9,354 nucleotides of DNA from an uncultured Bacteroidota bacterium. Lineage in GTDB: Bacteria; Bacteroidota; Bacteroidia; Chitinophagales; Chitinophagaceae. Position 1 is the first letter of the stretch; each line of letters begins with the position of its first letter. The notes beneath the pieces are model-generated. The model made no database searches, had not been told where the DNA came from, and saw only the letters and a program-made list of their open reading frames with translations. The position numbers and the translations under genes are program-made. Shown here piece by piece: positions 1 through 5,454 of the stretch. Location of the stretch: contig CAIVHI010000398.1 of NCBI GenBank assembly GCA_903905685.1, positions 1-9,354 on the forward strand, given 5' to 3'.

Positions 1-548
1 AAATTTCAAGATTTATCACCTCACGAACACTTTACGCTCGAATTCGGACTCCGAGTAACGGAAGTTCTCCGCGACTGTTGCACATCTTAATAAGACTATT
101 CGGGATGGCACAAACAGTATTTCAGATTGTCAATAAGTGGGCGACGTAACCGGCAATGGTTTTAAGATTTACAACTCCAATGTCAATCGGAATTCGCGGC
201 GGTGGGTAAACGTAGTTGGAAATGCTTTGAACAGGGCAATCTTGATATGCGGGCGGCGCCTTTTTTGCCCACCCGCTTGATTGCCAAATGGGTACATCTA
301 TTGGTCCACAAACATTTTCATGGACTCGGATTTGGTAATACGGGATTTTCGCCATAAAATTGTGATAAAATATTTAAAGTAGTCCAATAAAGCATATTAA
401 CAAAAATCAAACAGTGAGTCTTCGGGTTTTGAGCCTGGTAAAGGGTTTTCGGGTGCTTGGGGAAGCGGTTTGGCGATAGATGCCGTTATTGTACCTTTCC
501 CGGTTCCGAATGTCTCGGATCGGGTATTGATTCAGGGGGTAATTAGCT
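1..548. other. Leader region without a convincing gene
   Basis: No recognisable gene is visible in this stretch. A 77-codon frame on the minus strand (355 down to 122) begins with ATG, is rich in Pro, Ile and Tyr and resembles nothing I know. A plus-strand frame is open from the window edge to a TAA at 88-90 and could be the last 29 codons of a gene starting outside the window, but two other plus frames are open over much of the same bases, so this is weak. The last 80 bases hold the promoter candidate for the next gene. Confidence 0.4.
469..499 (+). promoter_or_regulatory. Bacteroidota-type promoter for yicC
   Basis: TTTG at 469-472 is followed after exactly 19 bases by TACCTTTC at 492-499, a 7-of-8 match to the -7 box TAnnTTTG with the last G replaced by C. 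The predicted transcription start near 505 leaves a leader of about 44 bases before the ATG at 549. The spacing is right for the housekeeping sigma factor of this phylum. It is inferred from consensus only. Confidence 0.5.
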
Positions 549-1424
549 ATGTTATATTCAATGACGGGCTTCGGTAGGGCCGAAGCGGTGGTAAATGGCA
601 GACAAGTGACCGTTGAAGTGAAGGCTTTGAACGGCAAACAATTCGACATATCGGTAAAACTACCGCCCATATTGCGCTCCTACGAGCTGGATGTCCGCAA
701 TATGATGGCCAATTTGCTGGTGCGTGGCAATATCGACCTCACGGTAGCCGTGAAACAGGAAGGTGCCAGCCGCCCAATGGTCGTCAATACCGACCTCGCA
801 CTGTTTTATTACCAAGGAATGAAGCAGATAGCCGATGCCATAGGCGTGCCATGCGACAATGTGATTTCGACACTTATGCGCATGCCCGAAGTGGTTGCGG
901 CAGAGCAGGATATGGTATCGGAGGACGAATGGGCCGAGATTAGGCTGATAGTTGAAGCCGCCGCCGCCGATCTCATGGAGCACCGCCGCCAAGAAGGTGA
1001 AGCCTTGCTGCGCGACATCGCCCTGCGCATCCACAACATCGAGGAACTGCTGAAAAGGGTTCACCCCATGGAGGCCGAACGTGTGGAAAAAATAAGGAGT
1101 CGCATCAAACAATGGCTTGCCGACCAGTCGGGCCGCGACAAGGTGGATGAAAACCGTTTTGAGCAGGAGATGATTTACTACTTGGAGCGTATCGACATCA
1201 GCGAGGAAAAGACGCGCTTGCGCCAGCACTGCGTATACTTCAATGCCGCGATTGCGGAGAACGAGATGGGCGTGGGCCGCAAACTCAATTTCATCCTTCA
1301 GGAAATAGGTAGGGAAATCAATACGCTGGGCTCCAAAGCCAACCATGCCGAAATTCAACAGGTGGTCATCAATATGAAGGACGAACTGGAAAAGGCCAAG
1401 GAGCAGATTTTGAATATCCTATAG
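549..1424 (+). CDS. yicC: YicC/YloC family endoribonuclease
   Basis: A 291-aa protein of normal length for the family. The N-terminal YicC domain is recognisable from MLYSMTGFGRAE at residues 1-12, then EVKALNGKQFD and the segment around RGNIDLTV. The C-terminal DUF1732 domain carries RFEQEMIYYLERIDISEEK, followed by GRKLNFILQEIGREINTLGSK, the most conserved block, and ends in KDELEKAKEQILNIL as in full-length members. Studied members (E. coli YicC, B. subtilis YloC) are cytoplasmic oligomeric endoribonucleases; the physiological substrate in Bacteroidota is not known. The start at 549 is fixed by the conserved N-terminus, with a purine-rich AGGGGG about 10 bases upstream. The gene ends in TAG at the expected C-terminus, which shows that TAG is a normal stop here. 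The guanylate kinase gene that often follows yicC is absent; a glycosyltransferase gene lies 57 bases downstream on the same strand. Confidence 0.95.
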   Translation: MLYSMTGFGRAEAVVNGRQVTVEVKALNGKQFDISVKLPPILRSYELDVRNMMANLLVRGNIDLTVAVKQEGASRPMVVNTDLALFYYQGMKQIADAIGVPCDNVISTLMRMPEVVAAEQDMVSEDEWAEIRLIVEAAAADLMEHRRQEGEALLRDIALRIHNIEELLKRVHPMEAERVEKIRSRIKQWLADQSGRDKVDENRFEQEMIYYLERIDISEEKTRLRQHCVYFNAAIAENEMGVGRKLNFILQEIGREINTLGSKANHAEIQQVVINMKDELEKAKEQILNIL

Positions 1425-1439
1425 GGGGATGCCGCGACA

Positions 1440-1453
1440 ATTTGGGCCCAAAT
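1440..1453. repeat. 14-bp perfect palindrome in the yicC-GT gap
   Basis: ATTTGGGCCCAAAT is a perfect inverted repeat without a spacer, lying between yicC and the glycosyltransferase gene. It overlaps the earliest ATG of the glycosyltransferase frame (1452), which family alignment already argues against as the start. It could be a protein-binding site or chance; no T-run follows, so it is not a terminator. Confidence 0.35.
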
Positions 1454-1481
1454 GTTCCGATTTGTTGTTTACTTTGCCTTT

Positions 1482-2264
1482 ATGTTTACGTTGACGATAG
1501 TTACCATCTGTTTCAACAATCCCGACGACGTGAAAGCGTCTTGCGCTTCTGTGGATGCCCAAGCGCTGAAGCCCATGGAGCACGTCATCATTGATGGGTC
1601 GTCGAAGCCCGACATCAAGGAGTGGCTGGAGGGCAACCCCCAGCCCGCCTACCGCCGCTGGATTTGCGAGCGCGACAAAGGTATTGGAGACGCCTTCAAC
1701 AAGGGGGTGAAGGCCGCCAAGGGCGATATCGTGTTCCTGCTCAACTCTGGAGATACCCTGTATGATGAAACCGTGGTGCGCCGCGTCATGGACGTGTTTC
1801 AAGCCGACCCCAGCGTGATGTGGGTGAACGGCAAACTCAACATGTTTCGCGGCGGCATTTGGACGGTTGCCGGCAAGGCTTTCGAGAAAGACAAACTCTA
1901 TAGGGGTATGCACGGCGTGTATCACCCTACTATGTACATCAAAAAAGAAGCCTACGACCGCTGCGGCGTGTATGACATCACCGTTAAGTATGCAATGGAT
2001 TACGACCTGATGTGCCGTATAGCAGACGAAAAATCGGCATTTATAGACTACCCCCTTGCCACCTTCGACCCTAACGGACAAAGCTCCGTGCAATACAAAG
2101 CTTCTACAGCCGAGATGTTTGCCTGCTACCAAAAATACTACGGCAAATCTTTGAAGCAGGAAATATGGAGCAAGCGCCTGATGCTCATGCACCGCTTGCT
2201 GAATAGCAATGCCGGCAAAGCGCTGTACCGCATGAAAGTGAAGGCAGGCATGCAGAAGACGTAG
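1482..2264 (+). CDS. Family 2 glycosyltransferase (WcaE-like)
   Basis: A cytoplasmic GT-A fold glycosyltransferase of 260 aa that transfers a sugar from a nucleotide-sugar to an acceptor, probably in surface polysaccharide synthesis. The frame is open from ATG 1452, but I place the start at ATG 1482 because MFTLTIVTICFNN is the usual first beta strand of the family; the ten residues before it are hydrophobic and untypical. From that start, HVIIDGSS lies at 34-41, ERDKGIGDAFNKG at about 63-75, and NSGD at 88-91 where the metal-binding DxD-like motif is expected. HP at 148-149 and DYDL at 173-176 fit the acceptor and catalytic-base region. The overall pattern resembles the colanic-acid-type WcaE group; donor and acceptor cannot be deduced. 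No strong promoter precedes it, so cotranscription with yicC is likely. The convergent yciI-like gene ends 86 bases downstream. Confidence 0.88.
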   Translation: MFTLTIVTICFNNPDDVKASCASVDAQALKPMEHVIIDGSSKPDIKEWLEGNPQPAYRRWICERDKGIGDAFNKGVKAAKGDIVFLLNSGDTLYDETVVRRVMDVFQADPSVMWVNGKLNMFRGGIWTVAGKAFEKDKLYRGMHGVYHPTMYIKKEAYDRCGVYDITVKYAMDYDLMCRIADEKSAFIDYPLATFDPNGQSSVQYKASTAEMFACYQKYYGKSLKQEIWSKRLMLMHRLLNSNAGKALYRMKVKAGMQKT

Positions 2265-2350
2265 AGGGGGCTTGGGGGCGTTTTTTGGTGCGATTTAGGT
2301 CGGCCCTTGTATAGGTAAAGGTTGTGCAATTCTGCTCGTAAAATCTCCCG

Positions 2351-2641
2351 CTATCCCACCACCGCGAGCATAGGGTGGTATTCATAACGATTGATGGCCG
2401 CAGCGGGGTCGTTGGCTATCAAGGCCTGCAATTGCTCCTCGGTGTCTACCGCGACTATACCCAGTCCGTAAACGGCGGCGGGGTCGAGCACGGGGCCGAA
2501 AACCAACACGGTGCCTTTATCCAGATGGTGTTTCCAGTAGCCAATGTGCATCTGCATCATCATCCGCTCTTCGGCGGTCATGGTTTGTGCAAAATCGGGC
2601 CGGCAGGGATTGAGGTAGAGCACGTAATGTTTCTTGTCCAT
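2351..2641 (-). CDS. YciI-like domain protein
   Basis: A 96-aa protein of the YciI-like family, a small ferredoxin-like dimeric fold. From ATG 2641 it begins MDKKHYVLYLNPCRPDF, followed by MTAEERMMMQMHIGYWKHHLDKG, then VLVFGPVLDP, GLGIVAVDTEEQLQALIAND and a C-terminal YEYHPM. The conserved His after MQM and the Asp in GPVLDP sit where the family has its presumed active-site residues. A longer frame reaches 2686, but the extra 15 residues do not belong to the family. Members are small cytosolic proteins with no settled physiological reaction; a few act as dehydrochlorinase-like enzymes. A weak promoter candidate on the minus strand is TTG at 2715-2713, 21 bases, then AAACTTTG at 2691-2684. It is divergent from the Crp/Fnr-like gene, with 67 bp between the two ATGs. 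Confidence 0.85.
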   Translation of the reverse strand: MDKKHYVLYLNPCRPDFAQTMTAEERMMMQMHIGYWKHHLDKGTVLVFGPVLDPAAVYGLGIVAVDTEEQLQALIANDPAAAINRYEYHPMLAVVG

Positions 2642-2708
2642 GAAATAAAGATATGGAATTATTGCGCCTGCAACGCCAAGGGTCAAAGTTTTTTGTAGGC
2701 CCGTTTAC

Positions 2709-3344
2709 ATGTCAATGGATGCCTTATATTTGAATGTCCAGAAAATAGGGCATATGCAGCAGGAGGTTGAACTCTATCACCACGTCATCAAGCACCTCAA
2801 CCCAAGGGTATCGCCCGAGGAGTGGGCGTATTTTGAAGCGGGGTTCGAATTTCTATAGATGGCGCGCGGCGAATATTTCATTGAAGCAGGCAAGCGGAAC
2901 CAGACATTGGGATTCATTGCCCGCGGCTTGATTCGCGGATATTAGATTAATGACCTCGGCGAGGAAATCACGATAGCCTTTATCAAAGAGGGCGAGTGGG
3001 TGACCGATTATTTATCGCTACTTCAAGACCAGCCAAGCCGTTACCACTACCAATGCCTGGAACCCGTGAGCCTCGTCGTCGTCCACTTCGACCACATCCG
3101 TAAGGGCTACGACCGGTATCCCGGCTTTGAACGCAATGGGCGGCTTATTGCCGAAGCCATCCTTACACGGCTGCAAAAACGAGTGGAGGGTTTTCAATTC
3201 GACAGTGCCGAACAACGCTATTTGGGCTTCATGAATGCCAATCCCGACTTGTTGAACCGTATTTCGCTCACCCACCTGTCGTCCTACCTCGGCATCAAGC
3301 GGCCATCCCTCAGCCGCATCCGCGCAAAGCTGACCCGCCCCTAA
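2709..3344 (+). pseudogene. Crp/Fnr-type regulator with two in-frame TAGs
   Basis: One reading frame runs from ATG 2709 to TAA 3342-3344 (211 codons), about full length for a Crp/Fnr-type activator, but holds TAG at 2856-2858 (codon 50) and 2943-2945 (codon 79). Around the stops the protein is clearly collinear: ARGEYFIEAG, LGFIARGLIRGY then IND, GEEITIAFIKEGEW and QCLEPVSLVVVHFDHI form the cyclic-nucleotide-binding-like beta roll. RISLTHLSSYLGI and RPSLSRIRAKL form the C-terminal winged helix-turn-helix. The second TAG falls where relatives usually have Tyr (GYYIND), and the first is where Lys, Arg or Gln is usual, so each could arise by one substitution. Neighbouring genes end in TAG at their proper termini, so the codon is not reassigned. 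The longest intact piece is codons 98-211, keeping only the rear of the effector domain and the HTH. A recently inactivated gene is most likely; readthrough or base errors remain possible. Confidence 0.85.
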
Positions 3345-3349
3345 CCGAT

Positions 3350-3365
3350 TGTAACATAGGTTACA
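3350..3365. promoter_or_regulatory. Crp/Fnr-like operator, TGTAAC-N4-GTTACA
   Basis: TGTAACATAGGTTACA is a perfect 6-4-6 inverted repeat centred at 3357.5, five bases after the stop codon of the Crp/Fnr-like gene. Its form resembles known Fnr/Dnr/NnrR-type sites (6-bp arms around 4 central bases). The centre lies about 41-42 bp upstream of the start site predicted from the -7 box at 3387-3394, the usual class II activator position. No second complete copy was found in the window. The symmetry and spacing are seen directly; the binding protein is inferred from adjacency. Confidence 0.65.
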
Positions 3366-3386
3366 CGATGCCGCCGAGGCTCCGGC

Positions 3387-3394
3387 TAGGTTTG
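3387..3394 (+). promoter_or_regulatory. -7 box of an activator-dependent promoter
   Basis: TAGGTTTG is a perfect match to TAnnTTTG. No TTG lies 17-23 bases upstream; that position is taken up by the right arm of the palindrome at 3350-3365. This is what a promoter dependent on a bound activator would look like. The predicted start near 3399-3400 gives a leader of about 75 bases before ATG 3476. Confidence 0.5.
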
Positions 3395-3475
3395 CAGGCC
3401 AGCAAAAGTAACTCTGGAGGCGGCTCATAGGCCGCACTTTGCGCAGCGCATATTCAAACAGCCAAATGTAATACC

Positions 3476-3890
3476 ATGATGACTTCACGCTCCAAATTGA
3501 TTGCCGGCATTACGGTCCTTACCGTACCCACCATTATTTATGGCGGCTACTTCTTGCTTACCATACTCGCGGGAGCCGACAAAACACCGCTTACCTCCTT
3601 CCAGAAGAGCATGTTCAGGGCTGGCCATGCCCATGCGGGCGTACTGGTGATACTTAGCTTGGTGATGCAGTTGCTTATTGATAACACCCGTATGAACAGC
3701 CGCTTGGAATTGGCTTTGCGCATTGCTTTTCCACTATCGGCAATTGCCGGTAAGCGCGGGCTTCTTTGCAGCCGCCATCGGCCCCGGCTTGGAGCACCCC
3801 AACCCAATGATTGCCATACTTTATGTGGGTGCCGTGCTGTTGTTTGCAAGCCTGATTGTAACGGGTGTGGCATTGATACAAAGCAAATAG
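3476..3890 (+). pseudogene. Small four-helix membrane protein, frameshifted
   Basis: The frame from ATG 3476 (ATGATG, so 3479 is also possible) encodes a membrane protein up to about residue 91 and then turns into Cys- and Arg-rich nonsense. The +1-adjacent frame resumes sense to TAG 3888-3890: SAGFFAAAIGPGLEHPNP, then YVGAVLLFASLIVTGVALI. Dropping one G of the GG at 3749-3750 joins the parts into 137 aa (AIAVSAGFFAAAI). The repaired protein has four predicted transmembrane helices, about residues 8-31, 52-68, 82-101 and 111-133. A conserved-looking GHAHAGV at 50-56 and LEHPNP between helices 3 and 4 put His residues near the membrane face, which could bind haem or metal. No functional family is recognised. 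The upstream operator suggests it was a target of the neighbouring Crp/Fnr-type regulator. Read without repair, the frame gives a 157-aa product ending at 3949. Confidence 0.7.
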
Positions 3891-4248
3891 GGGCGTTTTG
3901 CTTTAGAGCGGGAGTGGAGTACGGAGACCGGGTTTTTGAGAAAGGGTAAGCGTATAGGAAAGAATGCCTTTTTGAGGTAGGGCACGAAGACTGGTAAGAG
4001 TGGGCTGTTTGAAGAATGTGTATAGGGGCATGACCGCGTTCGCCCAGTCGGGGCAGCCCGGTTGGCCTTTCGCTAGAGAACCAGAGCGGAGTGCGGGGGA
4101 ACGGCAGATTAGAAACAGCAGGAGCGACAACCGAAAGACTATTCTTTTTTCGGTTACGAAGGGTCGAACCACATTCGCCTCTATCGGCGGCACCATAGAC
4201 ACCCCACTCGATAGGGTTTTCAAATTGAAGAAATAGCGTGCAGTGCGG
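3891..4248. other. Gene-poor stretch, possible repeat remnant
   Basis: No recognisable gene. A 78-codon plus frame (4000-4236) and a 106-codon minus frame (4223-3903) overlap almost fully, and neither shows a known domain or convincing composition. The plus frame ends in a hydrophilic tail with IGGTIDTPLDRVFKLKK that looks protein-like, but it has no promoter or other support. An inverted repeat, AACCGAAA at 4129-4136 and TTTCGGTT at 4148-4155, could form a hairpin. Overlapping open frames on both strands in a GC-rich spacer suggest an interspersed noncoding repeat or a gene remnant. Confidence 0.35.
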
Positions 4249-4430
4249 GCTAAGCCTCATCAAACGCCAACGACTTGCCAAAGGTGTCGGGTAGGGCAAG
4301 GGCGGCGGTAATGGCCAATCCCCATACCAGGCAACCGGTAATAAGGAGGCCGCCGGTGAGGCTGCAACCCAACACGCGCTCCAAGAATTGGTGCAACGGT
4401 ATGAGCAGCACGAGGGCACCCCGCATGAAG
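4249..4430 (-). pseudogene. Duplicate 3' fragment of the MFS transporter gene
   Basis: These 182 bp match 5273-5454 with no gaps and a constant offset of 1024. On the minus strand they encode the last 60 residues of the transporter, from FMRGALVLLIPLHQFLE to GKSLAFDEA and the same TAG stop. By eye there are eight differences, all transitions. Seven are silent and one changes Met to Val (RML to RVL). Similarity stops abruptly at 4430/4431, where the AT-rich cassette begins, so the rest of this copy is missing. The silent bias means the copies diverged while both coded for functional protein; this is the stump of a second transporter gene or of a divergent allele, not a freshly made dead duplicate. 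Confidence 0.9.
4249..4430. repeat. 182-bp direct repeat, left copy
   Basis: Left member of a direct repeat pair whose right copy is 5273-5454, about 96% identical by eye and without gaps. Together the copies bracket the 842-bp AT-rich cassette. The repeat is far too long to be a transposase target-site duplication and fits homologous recombination or loss of most of a tandem gene copy. Confidence 0.9.
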
Positions 4431-4468
4431 GCTATCACGAAATGTTGAGCCGAGTAAATTAACCTGTC

Positions 4469-4499
4469 TTTGTCAACTCTACGGTTTCCCGTATTTTTG
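4469..4499 (+). promoter_or_regulatory. Perfect consensus promoter of the two-gene cassette
   Basis: TTTG at 4469-4472, a 19-base spacer and TATTTTTG at 4492-4499 match the Bacteroidota consensus without a mismatch. The expected start, 5-8 bases after the -7 box, falls at 4504-4507, on top of ATG 4505. The transcript would therefore be leaderless or nearly so. No alternative ATG in the downstream frame would preserve most of the small protein. Confidence 0.7.
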
Positions 4500-4504
4500 T
4501 AAGC

Positions 4505-4678
4505 ATGAAAACAGGAAAAAGAAAAGTCGCAGCGAAGGGAGACCGACTTAAATGGACTCCTTTGAAGGATTTGAAGCCTGTAAGATTACGTTCTGTACCG
4601 GTTGAAGGGCATGTTTTGACAACTGCCGAACTGAATGCAAGGCTTCCTCAGACTTCTAAAATCATGCTTGTGCCTTGA
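4505..4678 (+). CDS. 57-aa basic protein, first gene of cassette
   Basis: Starts at ATG 4505 (MKTGKRKVAAKGDRLKW) and ends at TGA 4676-4678. The first 30 residues are strongly basic (Lys/Arg-rich), then comes a more neutral part with VEGHVLTTAELNARLPQ. No signal peptide or membrane segment is present, and I recognise no family. Support for a real gene comes from the consensus promoter immediately upstream, the AT-rich composition shared with the next gene, and the exact 4-base stop/start overlap with it. The overlap implies translational coupling. A short basic protein followed by a larger partner is the usual layout of antitoxin-toxin pairs, but DNA binding or antitoxin activity is inference. 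It could also be the N-terminal part of a single protein split by a frameshift. Confidence 0.6.
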   Translation: MKTGKRKVAAKGDRLKWTPLKDLKPVRLRSVPVEGHVLTTAELNARLPQTSKIMLVP

Positions 4679-5229
4679 CTTTTGATTTCCCCGGCTACGA
4701 CCTTTTATTCATTCAGAAAGATTGCTGTAAAGATGAAACCGCCCACCTGTTTACCCTTGTGTTCAAGTTCTATTCCCCAGTAACTGGTTTGTTCTATATA
4801 TTAAGGGCGGAATATCATCTGGAAGATGTGTTTTCTATAAAATTTTATTGCAAAAAGGATCGAAAAAGCAAGTATAAATATTCAAAGATTACAAATAAAG
4901 GCGATGTAGGCAATATCCTCATTACTTGTGCCAAAGTAATACCGTTGCTTTTAGTTACTTATCCCACATCGTCATTCGGTTTTGTAGGAGCCAGAACTCT
5001 TGATAAGGCGTCCGGCAAAGTGGAAAACTGTGTCAATAATCAAAGATTTCGTGTTTACCGCAAAATCATCGCCGGAAAATTTGGAACTGTTACTTTCGAA
5101 CACATTGAATATCCGGAAATAAGCGGGTATTTGCTTGTGAACCGCCGTCCTGCAACTGACATAGAAGTGAAAGAACAGGCAATCAAACATATGTTTACAG
5201 AGAATTACGATAATCTGCCAGATCTTTGA
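4675..5229 (+). CDS. 184-aa protein of unknown function, cassette partner
   Basis: The frame has no ATG near its beginning; the preceding in-frame stop is TAA 4657-4659. The only sensible start is TTG 4675, which overlaps the TGA of the first gene as TTGA, so translation probably depends on termination-reinitiation. The product is soluble. Residues about 26-60 look like beta strands (HLFTLVFKFYSPVTGLFYIL). A helix follows (NKGDVGNILITCAKVIPLLL), then TYPTSSFGFVGART at about 95-108 and NNQRFRVYRKII, ending in an Asp- and Glu-rich tail. The order NKGD, helix, YP, small-residue/ART and RVYR vaguely recalls the uncharacterised DUF6934 family, but I would not assign it. The most conserved-looking polar residues (Arg in GART, Gln, Arg and Tyr in NQRFRVY) are candidates for an active or nucleic-acid-binding site. 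It may be a toxin, but no known toxin motif is visible. Confidence 0.7.
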   Translation: MTFDFPGYDLLFIQKDCCKDETAHLFTLVFKFYSPVTGLFYILRAEYHLEDVFSIKFYCKKDRKSKYKYSKITNKGDVGNILITCAKVIPLLLVTYPTSSFGFVGARTLDKASGKVENCVNNQRFRVYRKIIAGKFGTVTFEHIEYPEISGYLLVNRRPATDIEVKEQAIKHMFTENYDNLPDL

Positions 5230-5252
5230 AGGTTTTTTGTAAGGTGTATTTT

Positions 5253-5274
5253 GCGGCGGTTGTTATCCCGCCGC
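5253..5274. terminator. GC-rich hairpin at the cassette's right edge
   Basis: GCGGCGG (5253-5259), loop TTGTTATC and CCGCCGC (5268-5274) form a 7-bp perfect GC stem between two convergent genes. It starts 23 bases after the cassette's last stop codon and its right arm touches the stop codon of the transporter gene. Neither strand has a proper U-run after the stem (TAAGCC on plus, AAAATAC on minus), so an intrinsic terminator is doubtful; it may still block convergent transcription. The duplicated transporter end at 4249 lacks this arm. Confidence 0.35.
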
Positions 5275-5454
5275 TAAGCCTCATCAAACGCCAACGACTT
5301 GCCAAAGGTGTCGGGTAGGGCAAGAGCAGCGGTGATGGCCAACCCCCATACCAGGCAACCGGTAATGAGGAGGCCGCCGGTGAGGCTGCAACCCAGCATG
5401 CGCTCCAAGAATTGGTGCAACGGTATGAGCAGCACGAGGGCGCCCCGCATGAAG
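5273..5454. repeat. 182-bp direct repeat, right copy
   Basis: Right member of the pair with 4249-4430. It is the 3' end of the intact transporter gene and extends by one base past the stop codon. Identity to the left copy ends where the transporter sequence continues at 5455. Confidence 0.9.

Noticed and set aside
660..1358. 232-codon minus frame inside yicC
   Set aside because: It lies wholly within a clearly conserved gene on the other strand and shows no domain of its own; a shadow frame in GC-rich DNA.
1441..1476. Promoter for the glycosyltransferase (TTTG at 1441, TTACTTTG at 1469)
   Set aside because: The spacer of 24 bases is too long and the -7 box has a mismatch in the TA pair; cotranscription with yicC is simpler.
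1419..2192. 257-codon minus frame opposite the glycosyltransferase
   Set aside because: The plus strand has GT2 motifs in order; the minus product is His/Val-rich without recognisable motifs.
2709..3344. UAG recoding across the genome
   Set aside because: yicC, the glycosyltransferase, the yciI-like, MFS and 184-aa genes all end at TAG at sensible positions, so UAG acts as a stop here.
3547..4419. 290-codon minus frame across the frameshifted membrane gene, the spacer and the MFS stump
   Set aside because: It crosses three unrelated segments in a frame different from the MFS stump and has a Pro/Ser/Arg-rich composition typical of noncoding frames.
4249..5454. Composite transposon or IS flanked by long repeats
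   Set aside because: No transposase is present, the repeats are direct copies of transporter coding sequence, and no terminal inverted repeats or short target duplications were seen.
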